Shown: positions 37,557 through 49,149 of the stretch, in pieces
Layout of the letters: every line of letters begins with the position of its first letter
Numbering within the stretch: the first letter of the stretch is position 1
Assembly: GCA_013397695.1 (NCBI GenBank)
Contig: VYZI01000133.1
Coordinates: 2,032,339 to 2,096,338, forward strand
DNA length: 64,000 nucleotides
Source: Centropus unirufus
Lineage: Eukaryota; Chordata; Aves; Cuculiformes; Centropidae
Direction: 5' to 3'
Made by a program: the position numbers and the translations under genes
The notes under the pieces: model-generated
Told to the model about the DNA's origin: nothing
Databases searched by the model: none
What the model saw: the letters and a program-made list of their open reading frames with translations, nothing else

Positions 37557-38423
37557 TCCATATAGAGCTGGTAAAAAATCCCCAAGAGTATAATGACATT
37601 AAGGAGGCTGCAATTCAGATACCTTTCTAAAAAAGCCAGACTATGCAACATGTATCACTTTGGTTCTTTCTTCTTTTAAAGTTTTTGCCCTCTAACCCCC
37701 AGGCAAGATCTGTTTATCACCTATAGAAAAACTGAACTAAACAGAAAATAAAACCGAAACTTATGATTTTTCACTCTGAAATGGATGAAAAACAGATTCA
37801 CTCCTTTCCTAAACAAGTTACATCTTCTATAGAGCTAAATGCATTTGCACCTGCACATACTTAAATTTGTTAAAATAATAGTATTTATTTCCTGCTACCT
37901 TGTCTCTATTTTCCACAAAACATTCAACACTCCTTCCGATCTTATACACAAAAAATTTGCATTTGCAATATGTGAAAGTTAAAAAATGGCCAAGTCATCA
38001 GAAATTTCAGGATGCACAGAACAAAAGGGAAAAAATATTACATTTAAGAGGGCTTTTCAAATAATTATGTAGCTAAGGTTTATTTTCGCATGTCTGCTTC
38101 ACAATTGGGACAGACCAAAAATCAAATCAATATTAATGTATTTCCTTGTGATAGGTTTTGTTGCATTTTCCTCTTCTCTGCCTCTGGGTTTGTGATTTTT
38201 ATCCTGTGGTGTTAAGACAGCACAAGATGAAGCAACAAAAAAAAAAACAATATCAAAGCATACTATAAGCAAAACCTTCAAATTAAAACAGTCTTAAAAC
38301 AGAAATTAGTGGACGTATTTAATGTTATGCATTTTATTTAGTTGTTTCTAAACATTCACATTCAGCCGTTCAGCATAATGCAGAACAAAATAATTACTAC
38401 TTTAAACGTTCTTTAAAGCTTAC

Positions 38424-38522
38424 CTCTGTATCCTTACTGATCAATGAAGATGGTCCTGAGGAATTTATATTTTCAGCTCCATCTGAAGGAATGAACCGGC
38501 AATTCACAGCCTGATAAAGAAT
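38424..38522 (-). CDS. NBAS: NBAS exon W14 (99 nt, phase 0 to 0)
   Basis: The acceptor is GTGTTCATAG|ATTCTTTATC and the donor ACAGAG|GTAAGC. The 33 codons read ILYQAVNCRFIPSDGAENI and NSSGPSSLISKDTE. Human has ILYQRVNF, then GGENIS, then SPLTSKAVQ, so only the start and a few Ser/Lys positions align. The identification rests on ILYQxVN, the good splice sites and the phase fit between W13 and W15. It encodes a Ser-rich linker at about the end of the Sec39 region. Confidence 0.92.
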
Positions 38523-40644
38523 CTATGAACACAGAACAAATATAATCTCTTACTAGTCAAATTTTCAAATGTAAGAATTATGCTTGATGTCATATGAAAC
38601 CCAAGAAATTCTGATGCCAATGCTTCCATAACGAAAAAACAAAGCCTCATGGGAAGACAGGGAGAAGGAGTCATCCTCCCACTGTTGCAGAGCCTAGACA
38701 ACAGGGACTTCCCTTCTCTGTGTGATATTTTTCTTGCATCATCAGGATATATTTGCTTTCTTAATTATCTGCACCCTGCTGCCCTACGTAGGCTAAAGAA
38801 CTTCCGTGACAATCACCCATTATCTGACCTGTACCTCTGAGGTGCTGGGCAACTCCACACAGGCACATGTTACACAAGATCAGAGTTTTGTGAGCGGAAT
38901 GTCCAGAGCCCACAGAAATGATGAAGGTCCACACAAGACACTTGTATATCTATCACTTGGTCAGCATGACTTGGTAGAAGATTTTTTGCATACATGTATG
39001 GATTTAAATAGAGAGTGTTTCGACTTTGCGTGTCGGACCATGAATGAAAACAGCTGTAAAGTTCATGCTAAGTTTATAAAGAAAGCAGCTGCAGAAGAAA
39101 CTGATTAAATGTGCTTTGACAGAAATCATGACACAGGTTCAGCTTCCTGGGGCAAATACTAAATTAATCATCACTGCACTTTCACTACAAATTATACCAC
39201 ACGAACAAAGAAACCTAGGCAACAAATTCAGTCTCCAGGTTTGTGACTGGAGAAGAGAGAATTATTTCCCTTTAAGAAGTGGGATGTAAAAGGGTAACTA
39301 TCAGTGGCTGAGCAGCTGCACTGCACTACAACTAACAGGACATGAAGCCTTTAGAAGGATCAAGACTGATAGAGTGAGTTAAACTTTCTGTCAATTCACA
39401 AGTTTTGGCTTATACAAACGTCTAAAGCTATTTAACTTAAAATTCTAATTCCAGGTACAGGCATGTAAGAAGATAAGCAAGCTTTATTTCTGTATTGTAT
39501 ATGTATGAATTCTACGAAGATTCTACTTGCATTTAAGCTCATCATTGTACTTACATCTCCCAAATTTGAGTGCTTCAAGATGAAAGAAAAAGTAAATAGC
39601 TTGCACAAGCTAGACTATTCTAAATCCTTTGTAGTATTTTGTTGATATCCTGTTCCTGAAGTCGTACAATCTGCCTTTCTACATTGCCTGCATTTGCCAC
39701 ATACATTGTTATATAAGCAATTTAGTAAAGAAAAAGGCTGCGTACTTGCAGCTGCTTTAATTCAACTGCTCATGTACTGCAGCTATTGCTCCCTTCTCCC
39801 CCATTCTTCAGATACAGAATGGAAGCCATCTAAGCTGTTTTTATTACCAAAAGTTAAATCTGTGAGCAATGATGTTGAACTCTTAGACAACTAAGACAAT
39901 AGTATGTAGGCCGAGCCACAATTACACTTAACAGAAATGTAACGTTTTGACAACCTAAATTACTGCACTTCAGTTTCAAATAAAGCTTTTCAAAAGGTTT
40001 GCTATGTCATCTTGCCTTAACTTGTACTTAAAGGCTACAATTACATGTTCTTACATACATAATATGATCAGCTGAATACCTAAGATCTGATTGTATTAAG
40101 GCAGTCATTGAAGAATTTATAAAGATACCTCAGACATAAAGCCTGTTGTACTTGTTAAAACCATTACAAGGTTGAAATTAATGAGAATATTTTCATTGTA
40201 TATTGAGTAGAGAATGCAAATATCTATTAAATGTTTGTTCTTAAATTTTTAGGTGAACATTTAATGAAGTTGCACTACAAGATGTGAACAGGAGACAGAA
40301 CCTGTAAAGCACTGACAAATTATGTAACTGCATTTGCAAATAAAATGTTTAAATCAGGTGGTAAACAAAGAAATTAAAGGTATTGAAGATCAAGAATACA
40401 ACTGCACTTCTACTTGAGAAGCCAACTCATCATATAAAAAGGCTTATAAAGGGACTTTATTTGTTGACATTTAACAATGAAAGTAGAAAAATTCAGTAGA
40501 AAAAATATAAACTTGTTGGGAGATGGAACTTAAAGGGCCAAACTCAAATAAGCAGAAGTCCTGTTTACTTCTGTAAGCACTGAATTTGCATGAAAACTTC
40601 TTTATGGTTGAATTTGCATTAAAAGAAGTGTCAGAAACACCAAC
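38523..40644 (-). other. NBAS: NBAS intron W13-W14 (2122 nt)
   Basis: The donor is the weaker CCAG|GTTGGT. The intron holds a 100-codon plus-strand open frame at 38806-39108 that I do not recognise. No transposon was identified. Confidence 0.85.
38806..39108 (+). other. Unrecognised 100-codon open frame in an NBAS intron
   Basis: The frame runs from ATG to TAA on the strand opposite NBAS. Its second half has a mixed, protein-like composition, for example KTLVYLSLGQHDLVEDFLHT and NENSCKVHAKFIKKAAAEE, with Cys, Trp-poor and acidic/basic residues interleaved. I recognise no family. No splice partner, promoter, Kozak context or poly(A) tail of a retrocopy is evident. It may be chance, or a decayed retrogene; a 63-codon open frame in another phase lies just upstream (38649-38840). 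I do not call it a gene. Confidence 0.2.
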
Positions 40645-40802
40645 CTGGCTCTGCAACGAACTGCTCACTCCCAGCAACGCCTCTATAGCACTCGGGGGAC
40701 AGTGTGTCAGAGCAAAAGCCATGAGTTCCTGACGCATACCCAAATCATGGTAGCCTTCTGATTGCCCAAGCTGACTGCATACTTCCCAGCTTTTAGAATA
40801 AC
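40645..40802 (-). CDS. NBAS: NBAS exon W13 (158 nt, phase 1 to 0)
   Basis: The acceptor is TCCCTTGCAG|GTTATTC and the donor AGAGCCAG|GTTGGT. It completes the Gly of W12 and reads YSKSWEVCSQLGQSEGYHDL, GMRQELMAFALTHCPPSAIE and ALLGVSSSLQSQ. Human has PKSWDVCSQLGQSEGYQDL and TRQELMAFALTHCPPSSIE at about residues 1306-1358. This is one of the best conserved exons and lies in the Sec39 domain. The donor departs from consensus at +3 and +4. Confidence 0.97.
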
Positions 40803-41158
40803 CTGCAAGGGAACACAAAACATGCTTCTCAAGCTGGTAAGCTTCACAAGTGATAGGAAGATGCTGCATAATTCTCACTGAATTAGATAAACGAGAGTCC
40901 AGCGCTCCTGCCAACACTGAACATCACTGAGGCTTAAGTATTTTGTAGTTCCATGACAACATGGAGTTCCGCCTTCATGACAAAAAGATTTGTCATATTT
41001 GATATCAGCTGCATTCTGCATTTGGCATACTGGTGTCAAGTTGACTTTGACAAACAAAACGTAACTGTTTTTATAATAAGATGGACAAATCTGAAATACC
41101 ACACTGCACATTAAGCCAAACACCATCACTCCACACCACCCCCATTTATTCACATCAC
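40803..41158 (-). other. NBAS: NBAS intron W12-W13 (356 nt)
   Basis: Short intron with a GTGATG donor. The reading frame happens to stay open for part of it, which makes the flanking open frames look longer than the exons. Confidence 0.85.
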
Positions 41159-41272
41159 CTGCAGCCATGAGCTCCTGGCAATGCATGCTAGCTGCTTTGT
41201 AGTCCTGGAAACTGAGAGCTTGTTCCACTAAAAGTATTAAAACTTGACCTTTTCTCTCCATTTGATCATCTC
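41159..41272 (-). CDS. NBAS: NBAS exon W12 (114 nt, phase 1 to 1)
   Basis: The acceptor is TCTTTCAG|GAGATGATC and the donor GCTGCAG|GTGATG. It reads DDQMERKGQVLILLVEQAL, SFQDYKAASMHCQELMAA plus one base of Gly. Human has RRGQVLILLVEQALRFHDYK and AASMHCQELMATG, about residues 1268-1305. The GQVLILLVEQAL and DYKAASMHCQELMA blocks are nearly identical. Sec39 domain. Confidence 0.97.
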
Positions 41273-43479
41273 CTGAAAGAAAAAAAGAATTTTTTTATTA
41301 GTTAATTGTAATTAATGGTCAACTTATGCTTGCTGTTTTATTTCTTAAAAAACTATATGCCACAAAATGAAAAGCTCATCTCGAAAAAGAAGCAGAAATA
41401 AAATTATTGGCTATTTCCTGAAGGAAACATTAATAAGTTATGTATTTTAAAAACAATTGGAATCATAGCTGGCTAAAAAACTAAATAGCATGTTATTTCT
41501 AGTTTTAAAAAACAAACAAACAAGTCTTGAAAACTGTATTTATATGACAGCTGAGACACAGATCAAAAGTTATATCTAAGTTGACATATAAATCAAAACC
41601 ATGACATTGAAAATAAACCAGTTCTGTGAATTGTAATAGCATAAGAATTTTGAAACTTAATTTTTTTGTTACAGTATACAAAGCCCCAATTTAAACTGCC
41701 ACTTCACAGAATAAAACTATTCATGGGACGTGGATGACAGAGGTATGTAAAAATCCCTACCCTTTCCTAAGTCGCGCAATTAGAACTGAAGTTATTTTTT
41801 CACACCATACATGCATCTTGACCACCAAACCTTCTGGATAATGTCTCTACCCCCACTTATGGGTCAAAAGTAATAATTCAGAGACTACTGATCTCATGGA
41901 AGTTATATACTTTACTGACACCAGTTGGTAGTCTTGTGCTCAAAATAGTGTATATGCCTACGCGCTATATGATAAGGTGACTAGACACACACAGGAGAAA
42001 TAATCTCATGTTATCCATTTTAATTTAGGAAAGAAGGATGGCAATAAGCTAATAAAAATGAATGGATTTTTTCAATACAACCTCCTTGCTCATGTTTCTC
42101 CCCTATTATTAAAAGCAATTTTACACAGTCACTGCTGTTCCAGTCATTTGAAAAGGGCACTGGTTTATGAAACTGTATTACTACAACCAACTTGTGAAAT
42201 GCAAATATTTCAGAAGGTTAAACAGATGCGGTTCCAAAAACCATTTAAAGAGTACATGTTCTTAAATTGAAAAGCTGTTATTTTTAACTCTGCTTTGCAG
42301 GTGCATCAATGCAGGCAAAGCAAATTCCTTTTCAAAGCTTCCTGAAAAGAAAGAATGTAGTAGTTGCGGTAGAATGACATTCAGGGAAGTGAAGTTAACT
42401 TAATTAGTGAACTCAATCAAGATTCCCCTAATCTCAGCACGTCCTAACTAACTCAGCTGGGAGAACAGGTTGGCTTCCCATCATTTTATCTTTTGGCCTC
42501 TTGCTCCAGATACTGCCAACACATGGTGTTGCAAATTAATCATATTCAAGGCTTCTCTCTTGCAAAACTTTGCCCTCTGGAACCTGGGAACTTCTCATCC
42601 AGGCAAAAGCAATTACAGGTGACAAAGAGGTGCTTCTATCTACACAGCCTAAATGTGAACTGTCATTTCTATAAGGAAGAGATATGTACTTGCCACTCGC
42701 CTTCCTTCCGATGCCCACTTCACCCTGACAGCTTTACCACTTACAGAAAGATATGACAAAGTAGCAGACACAAATATAAGGCAAGAGAAATAATCCAACT
42801 ATTGCCACTCAGACTTCAATTAGATAAATAATCACTGATATTTAATTCTAGTTAGAAATTAGTGATATTGAAGGGAAGAGAGGAGGAATACTTGGACCAA
42901 GGAATGGCATTCTTAACTGTGCTTGAGCAGCAGTATGCTGTCAAGTCCCCAGTCCCCAGTGTTTTAGCCGATTAGATTTTAATGCAGTAGGATACATTTC
43001 CAGACATTTTACAAAAGAGCAAGAATAAAATACGAGGATCATTTTCCTCCCAGTCCATGGTTACACTTGCTCATCTTATCTCCACTGTGCACTCATACAA
43101 ATTTCCATTATCTTGACATACACTGTTACACCAAAGAACAACCATCAGCTTCGACATGACTAGCAAATCCCTTGCAACACACAGCCTGAGCCCTTTTCCC
43201 CAGCAGCCTTCACTGCCTCAACACTGCATTCACCGAAAATACTACCTGCTGCAGATTAGCAGCATGGTCTTGTTCTTCTGTACAGACATGAAAAAATTCA
43301 CTGCTTCAGCTTTGTGACGCCTCATTTGAAGATACATTTAATAATAAAATCTCATAAAAGTGCAAATTTTGAATTATGAATTGTTCCCCTTGCCTTTTTG
43401 ACAGACATCCAAGATTTAAAATCAAGAAAAGGTCAATGAGAAAAAACATTAAAATGGTGACCTTATTATATTACATAGT

Positions 43480-44085
43480 AGAATCACAGACTCGTGGAAT
43501 AGTTTGGTTTGGATGGGGCCCTTAAAGGTCATCTAGTCCAACCCCCCTGCAGTAAGCAGGGAAATCTTCAGCTAGACTGGGCTGCTCAGAGTCCCGTCCA
43601 ACCTGACCTTCAATGCTTCCAGGGATGAGGCATCTACCACTTCCCTGGGCAACCTATGTCAGTGTTTCAGCACCCTCACTGTAAAAGAATTCTCCCTTAG
43701 ATCTACCCTGAATCTACATGCTTTCAGTTTAAAACCATTATCTCTTGTCCTAATGCAACAGGCCCTGATAAAAATTCTCATCTTCCTTGTAAGCCCCCTT
43801 TAATAGTGAAAGGTCACAATAAGGCCTCCCCAGAGCATTCTCTTCTCCAGGCAGAACAACGCTAAGTTTCTCAGCCTTTCTTACCCATGCCAAAAAGTCC
43901 ACATCCTTGCCGTGCTGAGGCCTTCAGGGCTGGATGCAGTACTCCAGGTGGGGCCTCGCTAGAGCACAACAGAGACACAGAATCACCTTCCTTGACCCGC
44001 TGTCCACACTTTTTGATGCAGCCCAGGATACAGTTTCTCCAGCTTTTCATCCATCAGTATCCTCAAGCTCTTCTCTACTAAATCC
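43480..44085 (-). mobile_element. CR1 LINE, about 600 bp of the 3' part
   Basis: Plus-strand reading starts with AGAATCACAGACTCGTGGAA, then GGTTTGGATGGGGCCC, TTAAAGGTCATCTAGTCCAA, CTCTTGTCCTAATGCAACAG, TTCTCCAGGCAGAACAAC, CAGGGCTGGATGCAGTACTC and GATGCAGCCCAGGATACAG. That is a reverse-oriented CR1 3' region. It is non-coding and in the same orientation as NBAS. Confidence 0.93.
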
Positions 44086-44364
44086 ACATTAAGCCTTAAT
44101 CTTAATGCCTGACATCCAGACTTCAACCATGTTCAGCAACTGGAAAAGGTGTCTTAAGTTTTTTTTCCCCTTTTATTATTTATGAAAGTGTGTTTTCAGC
44201 TCCTTTGGTCTATTGCCTCCTTATTTTATAAGGAAAATGCATGTATATTCTAAGGTTTATTCCACTCAGTAAGATTTAAGTCTCCGAAGCTCTTTCCACA
44301 TCTTTTTTTTCTTAAAGATTTTTCGCATTCAGACAGAAGTTGATACAAGTATATATGATGTTAT

Positions 44365-44680
44365 ACCTGAAAGAGGTTGCAAGTGAGATGAGTGTTGGTC
44401 TCTTCTCCCAAGCAACAAGTGATAGCATGAGAGGAAGTGGCCTCAAGTTCTGCCAGAGTTTAGACTAGATATGAGGAAGAAGTTATTCCCCAGAAGCACT
44501 GGAACAGGTTGCTCAGGGAAGTGGTTGAGTCACCATCCCTGAAGGTGTTTAAAAGATGGGTAGATGTGGCACTTAGGGACATGGTTGTGGGGTGGAGTTG
44601 GAAGTTTGGCAGTTACGTTAAGTGTTGGACTTGATGAAATCAAGGATCCTTTCCAGCCTAAAGCATTCTAGGATTCTGTT
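44365..44680 (+). mobile_element. CR1 LINE, 5'-truncated 3' end
   Basis: It begins ACCTGAAAGAGGTTGCAAG, continues TTGGTCTCTTCTCCCAAGCA, GTGGCCTCAAGTTCTGCCAG, GGAACAGGTTGCTCAGGGAA and GAGTCACCATCCCTGAAGGT, and ends TTTCCAGCCTAAAGCATTCT plus GGATTCTGTT. It is a standard CR1 tail, about 280 bp from an opposite-strand CR1. Confidence 0.93.
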
Positions 44681-47184
44681 ACAAATGACGAGGGGAAAAA
44701 CACGGGTGTTCAGAAATAACAGATTTTTTTTTCTTGAGAAATAAATTTTAAAAAGTATGTATAATAACAAGAAAAATGTTCAAATAATTTTTAAAAGATT
44801 GGATCCGATTTGGGTGACATAAAGATAAAAAAAGCTTACTGATAATCCTTTGCAAGAAGATGAAACATCACCTTGAGCGAAAATATATCATGAAAAAAAT
44901 TGAAAAGTAAAATGGTATCAAAATTATATGTACACTCCAGAAATTCCATGTCACCTACATTTTGGAGATCTGAAATCATCTGTACTGTTACTTCCACATG
45001 TATTAACGCAGAAAGTCACTGCTGGGGAAGGGGGATTTAAAAAACAAGCTTTGGCTTAGACATATAAGTCAAGTCTAAAGTTAAAAGAATTAGCTTATGG
45101 ATATGAAAATTAACTAAATTACCATAATAAAGTTGTTAGAAAAGAGAATATTGAACAGAAAACATTTTTAGAGAGCCTGACTCAAGAAATAAAGAGCAAT
45201 GCTGACTAGATATTTCTGATACATGGTAAGAGTAGAGAAGCTGCTCTTAATTTCTGATGCATAAGCTTTCTTAATCAAAAATGTGGATTAAGTGAGGATT
45301 GTGAGACGTACAAAAGCTCTGGCTCCCTGAGCAGGTGTAGATTTTCTGTCTGTCATGCTGAGCACATTCTCCCTCCATTCTTTGCCCAACTGTGAAATTA
45401 AGATAACATTTGTGTGCTTACTGTACAAAGGCAGTGACGTGAGACTTAAGTAGAGTTTACTGTCATTAATCAAATACTTTAAAGCAATTAAGAAGCTAGA
45501 TGACATACCACTACCTAAGCAATATTTTAGGTTTGGTAAGTAGGAATATAAATTCTATTATTCACTTTCAGTGGTGTTCTCTGAACAAATTGAATTCAGA
45601 GAACACAACTTCCAAAGCTCCTTGAGGATGCGCACTCTACCCTTGTATGCATAGCAAGTGCATTCCTTTAGAATGGAAAGATATCTATGATCACAGTATC
45701 TGTACAAGCTGTATGATGAATAGCATAAAATAGCATATACTGGATCCTCTCTATATACACATATGTATAAAAGTTGTAAGAGTATGAATTGATGTACCAA
45801 GCAAGTTTTTCACAATCAGTAATCACATGGGTTAGGGTCCCAGGGGAACACCGAAACAAACTCCTCCAGTTAGCAGATGAAGCACAGGAAGGCACTCTGC
45901 TAGTAGATACACAGGTTGAATCGGGACTGGAAGCAACTGCAAATTTGAGCATGAATAATCAACACTGGTAAGCATATTCTACAAGACAAAATTAAAACTT
46001 CTTTCAAAGCAGAAATGGCTCACAAATCGGGATAATTGTGTAAGGAGTTAAAACCAGTTAGGGACCAAAAACAATTATTTCTCAAAGCAGCACTTTATCT
46101 AATTCTTCATTAAGCCAGTCCATAAAGTTCAGTCCCTAGATTCATTTTCAATATCCGCACTAATCCAAATATATCTCTATAAAATCATTTCCCTTCATCA
46201 TAAGCTGTTAGAAATCAAGTTATCTTTTCCCACTAGTTTATACTTATTAACAAAGACTACCTGTTCTGAAAATGCAAGGAAGGTTATCCTTTTTTAGTAT
46301 TCAATTTGAAGTAAAAGAAATTCATTCACAAATATCAAAATCTGTACGTAAGAGCTGGACCTTTGGCTATAAACTGTTCTGTGAAATAATATCAGTGCAA
46401 GTTATCACACTTATGACCACTAAGTCCTAATAGAACCCTTCATCATTTTAATAATTAATTGTGATGCCAAAACATAAATTACAAGTCAACACTTAGAGAA
46501 CTATCATTTCTACATGCCTTGCTTTATTTTTTTTATACCTACTATTAAATTTTATGAGACTTCATTTACAGGCTATGATTAAGGCTATGCCAGCATTCCA
46601 CTTAAAACCTGTTTCTATAGGCACTATTAAACTGGCTATTAAAATCATACTCAACTTTAAATTTAGTGTAAGGTTACCTATTCCAGCATTCACTGAAATA
46701 CATACAGCAGTAATGGAGAACTAAAGAGCAAAGCTCTACAGATTCTCTTTAATCTGTTGGAAAAATAGTGCATTTGCATGCATGACTTAAAATAGCGATA
46801 ACAAACATGCTTCCTTTGTATTGTTTTGGATACTTTTCTGGATACTAGTCAACGGCATTGGAATGTTAGGTGCATAAAAAACCCTGACCCTGCAGTAATA
46901 GTGGTATGCTCTTTACAGCTTTTAAGTCCAGAAATAACTAAAAGAGATTAAAGACATACTGAGTTTCTCACAATGAAAGAAACTTTTTTTTCCATAGCAC
47001 ATTTCCTACAATAAGTAACTTAGATAAAATTCACAACTATGGCATTTTCACGCTGCATCCATATCTTGCTTATAAATGAATATCCTGTACAGAAAAAAAG
47101 TATTTCTTTATAAGTAGTATGACTAGGCATTCCTCAGTGACAGTAAAAAGATTTTTAATCACAAAAGCTTAAAATTACTTATCT

Positions 47185-47202
47185 AAAAAAAAAAAAAAAA
47201 AA
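47185..47202. repeat. Poly(A) run of 18 nt
   Basis: Uninterrupted A run followed by an A-rich, C-spiked tract (GAAAACCAAGCAAAC). It could be the tail of an old retroposed copy, but no body is recognisable upstream. Confidence 0.8.
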
Positions 47203-49035
47203 GAAAACCAAGCAAACAAAAAACCAAACCCCTCCACATCCACCATTACAGCAAGTCATTACCGGAAACGTTTTCCTGCTATTTTTTCCTTTCAAATAAA
47301 TGTTGTTCTATAACTAAAAGATAACCTTGAATGTGACTGAGTTACTCATTTAGCATAAGAGATAAGCAAAGCAAGTGCCAAAGTAGTGTTTTCCTTACCA
47401 AGATTCACTCTTGAAATATACTTTTACTACTTAAATTCCATACTTAACAGAGGAACAGGCATTAGTGTTATTCCCAAGGTTAACCGTTAAAGAAGAGAGC
47501 CCAACACTCTTAGAATAAATATGTAATTTGTAGCACGGAGTGCTAGTTTTTAAATCATTCACCTGCTTAAAAATTAACCACCTTGCACATTCATCTTCTG
47601 GTTTTCTCCAGCCTAGCAATGCACGGAAGAGAAAATGAGGAGGCTATTTCATCATTCAGCTTTAAATCTCCCTCTTACATGTCTCTTTTCAGTGGTGTCT
47701 CAATAAGTGCCTCTGATTATTACACTAGCACACAGACATTACCATATGAATGAGCTCCATATGAATTCCCTAATGTTCTCTACCTAATACATATTTGCCT
47801 CTCATCTTTCACTCTCTGGAGATTCGAACCATGAGGTTGTTCCCTGCTCAGAGGTACATATCAGGGCACTGTAGATGCTGATCTACAACTAAGGCACTAG
47901 GATCACACTACAGGACAGAATACCTTGGGGTTTTTACTCCTCCTCCTCTCATACAAAGGGAATAATTTAGAGTCTAAAAGAAGGCAAAAAAAAAAAAAAC
48001 AGCAACATTAGCCTGAAGAGCCTAGGCTATTAAGAAGAAAAATTGTCAGACTTTTAATTTGATGTTAGAGGAAGCAGAAAGAAAGGAGGTGTACAGCACT
48101 ATTCCCCTCAAATAATATGGAGATTTTTTTTGCAGAAGTCTTGTATGCAAACTAAAAAAACAGAAGTTATCACTATTGTTCTAGTTTTTTTAGAGAACAG
48201 GAGAGGTGATGATATGTGAAACTAACAATACACAGAATGGATCCAGCTACTCTCTCCCTATACAACTATGCAAAAATTGCCAAATACTGTTTCCCAAAAA
48301 CAGAAGAAAAAAAATCTTAAGTTATTTAAAAACAGAAAGAAACTAGCCAGGCATGGATCAGTGAACGTCAGAATGCATTCATTTTTTATACAATGCTGCC
48401 CGAAATATTAATTTCTATTTTATATTTCTGTATTCTATTTGTACATAATGAAAACATAGCAGTAAATTAAAGGGCCTGCCAGCTAATTTAGGTAGGCTGT
48501 CTAAAAAAACAAATAAATTCAATGTCTTTAGGATTCAATCCTTGAAGATGCTCAGCTCCTCAAATGAATACTCAAGCAAATACATTATTTTTAGTGCACA
48601 AAGGAGATACACAAAGCCTAGATTAAAATTTAACAGCTGAACTTTGCGCATTACAGATGACTTTTCCACCCCTAATATAAACAGAACAATTTTAAACCAA
48701 ACCACCTTGCAAGATTTACCAGAATTTTAGTACTATCAATTAACTGTAAGACAAAATATTCTGAGCCACAACTCCTCCAGTCTGAATTAAGCTTTTATTC
48801 CAAGTCCACATTAGACAAGGCTGGATTTATTTTCTGTATTTGTGGAATGACAGAACACCTGAAAATATCAGCCGTGTTACAGGTAAAATATTTCATTCCT
48901 CCCCAATGGCTGATCTTCCAGATGCCTTTTTAGTGATATCCTTGAACACACATTTTAATGAGCACCTCAAATGTCCTAAGGCATAACAAAATTGCATGTT
49001 GCATTGCAATTCAATGTCTTACTATCTCAGCTTAC

Positions 49036-49149
49036 CTGCAACCCTTAGCAAATTTGCAAGTCCCAGGAGCTTAGCAGACTGCTTATAGTTGGTTGACAAC
49101 TGAGCAAGACAGTCCTTGATGAGACTAAGTCGATCTGAACATAAACGTA
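49036..49149 (-). CDS. NBAS: NBAS exon W11 (114 nt, phase 1 to 1)
   Basis: The acceptor is TTTCAACAG|TACGTTTATG and the donor GTTGCAG|GTAAGC. Its first two bases complete a Val codon, and RLCSDRLSLIKDCLAQLSTN then YKQSAKLLGLANLLRVAG follow. Human has RLCPDRISLIKECISQSPT and KLLGLAELLRVAG at about residues 1230-1267. Sec39 domain. Confidence 0.96.

Larger units (their letters stand above)
31180..38423 (-). other. NBAS: NBAS intron W14-W15 (7244 nt)
   Basis: GTAAGC donor, CTCACAG acceptor. It carries a long CR1 copy on the minus strand at 31946-32797 and a CR1 tail on the plus strand at 35241-35579, plus short direct repeats at 34560-34583 and 37507-37556. Overlapping open frames on opposite strands at 35941-36421 are unexplained and probably accidental. 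Confidence 0.85.
41273..49035 (-). other. NBAS: NBAS intron W11-W12 (7763 nt)
   Basis: GTAAGC donor, TCTTTCAG acceptor. It carries two CR1 copies in opposite orientation (43480-44085 minus, 44365-44680 plus) and an 18-nt poly(A) run at 47185-47202. The remainder is AT-rich sequence with no recognised gene. Confidence 0.85.
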
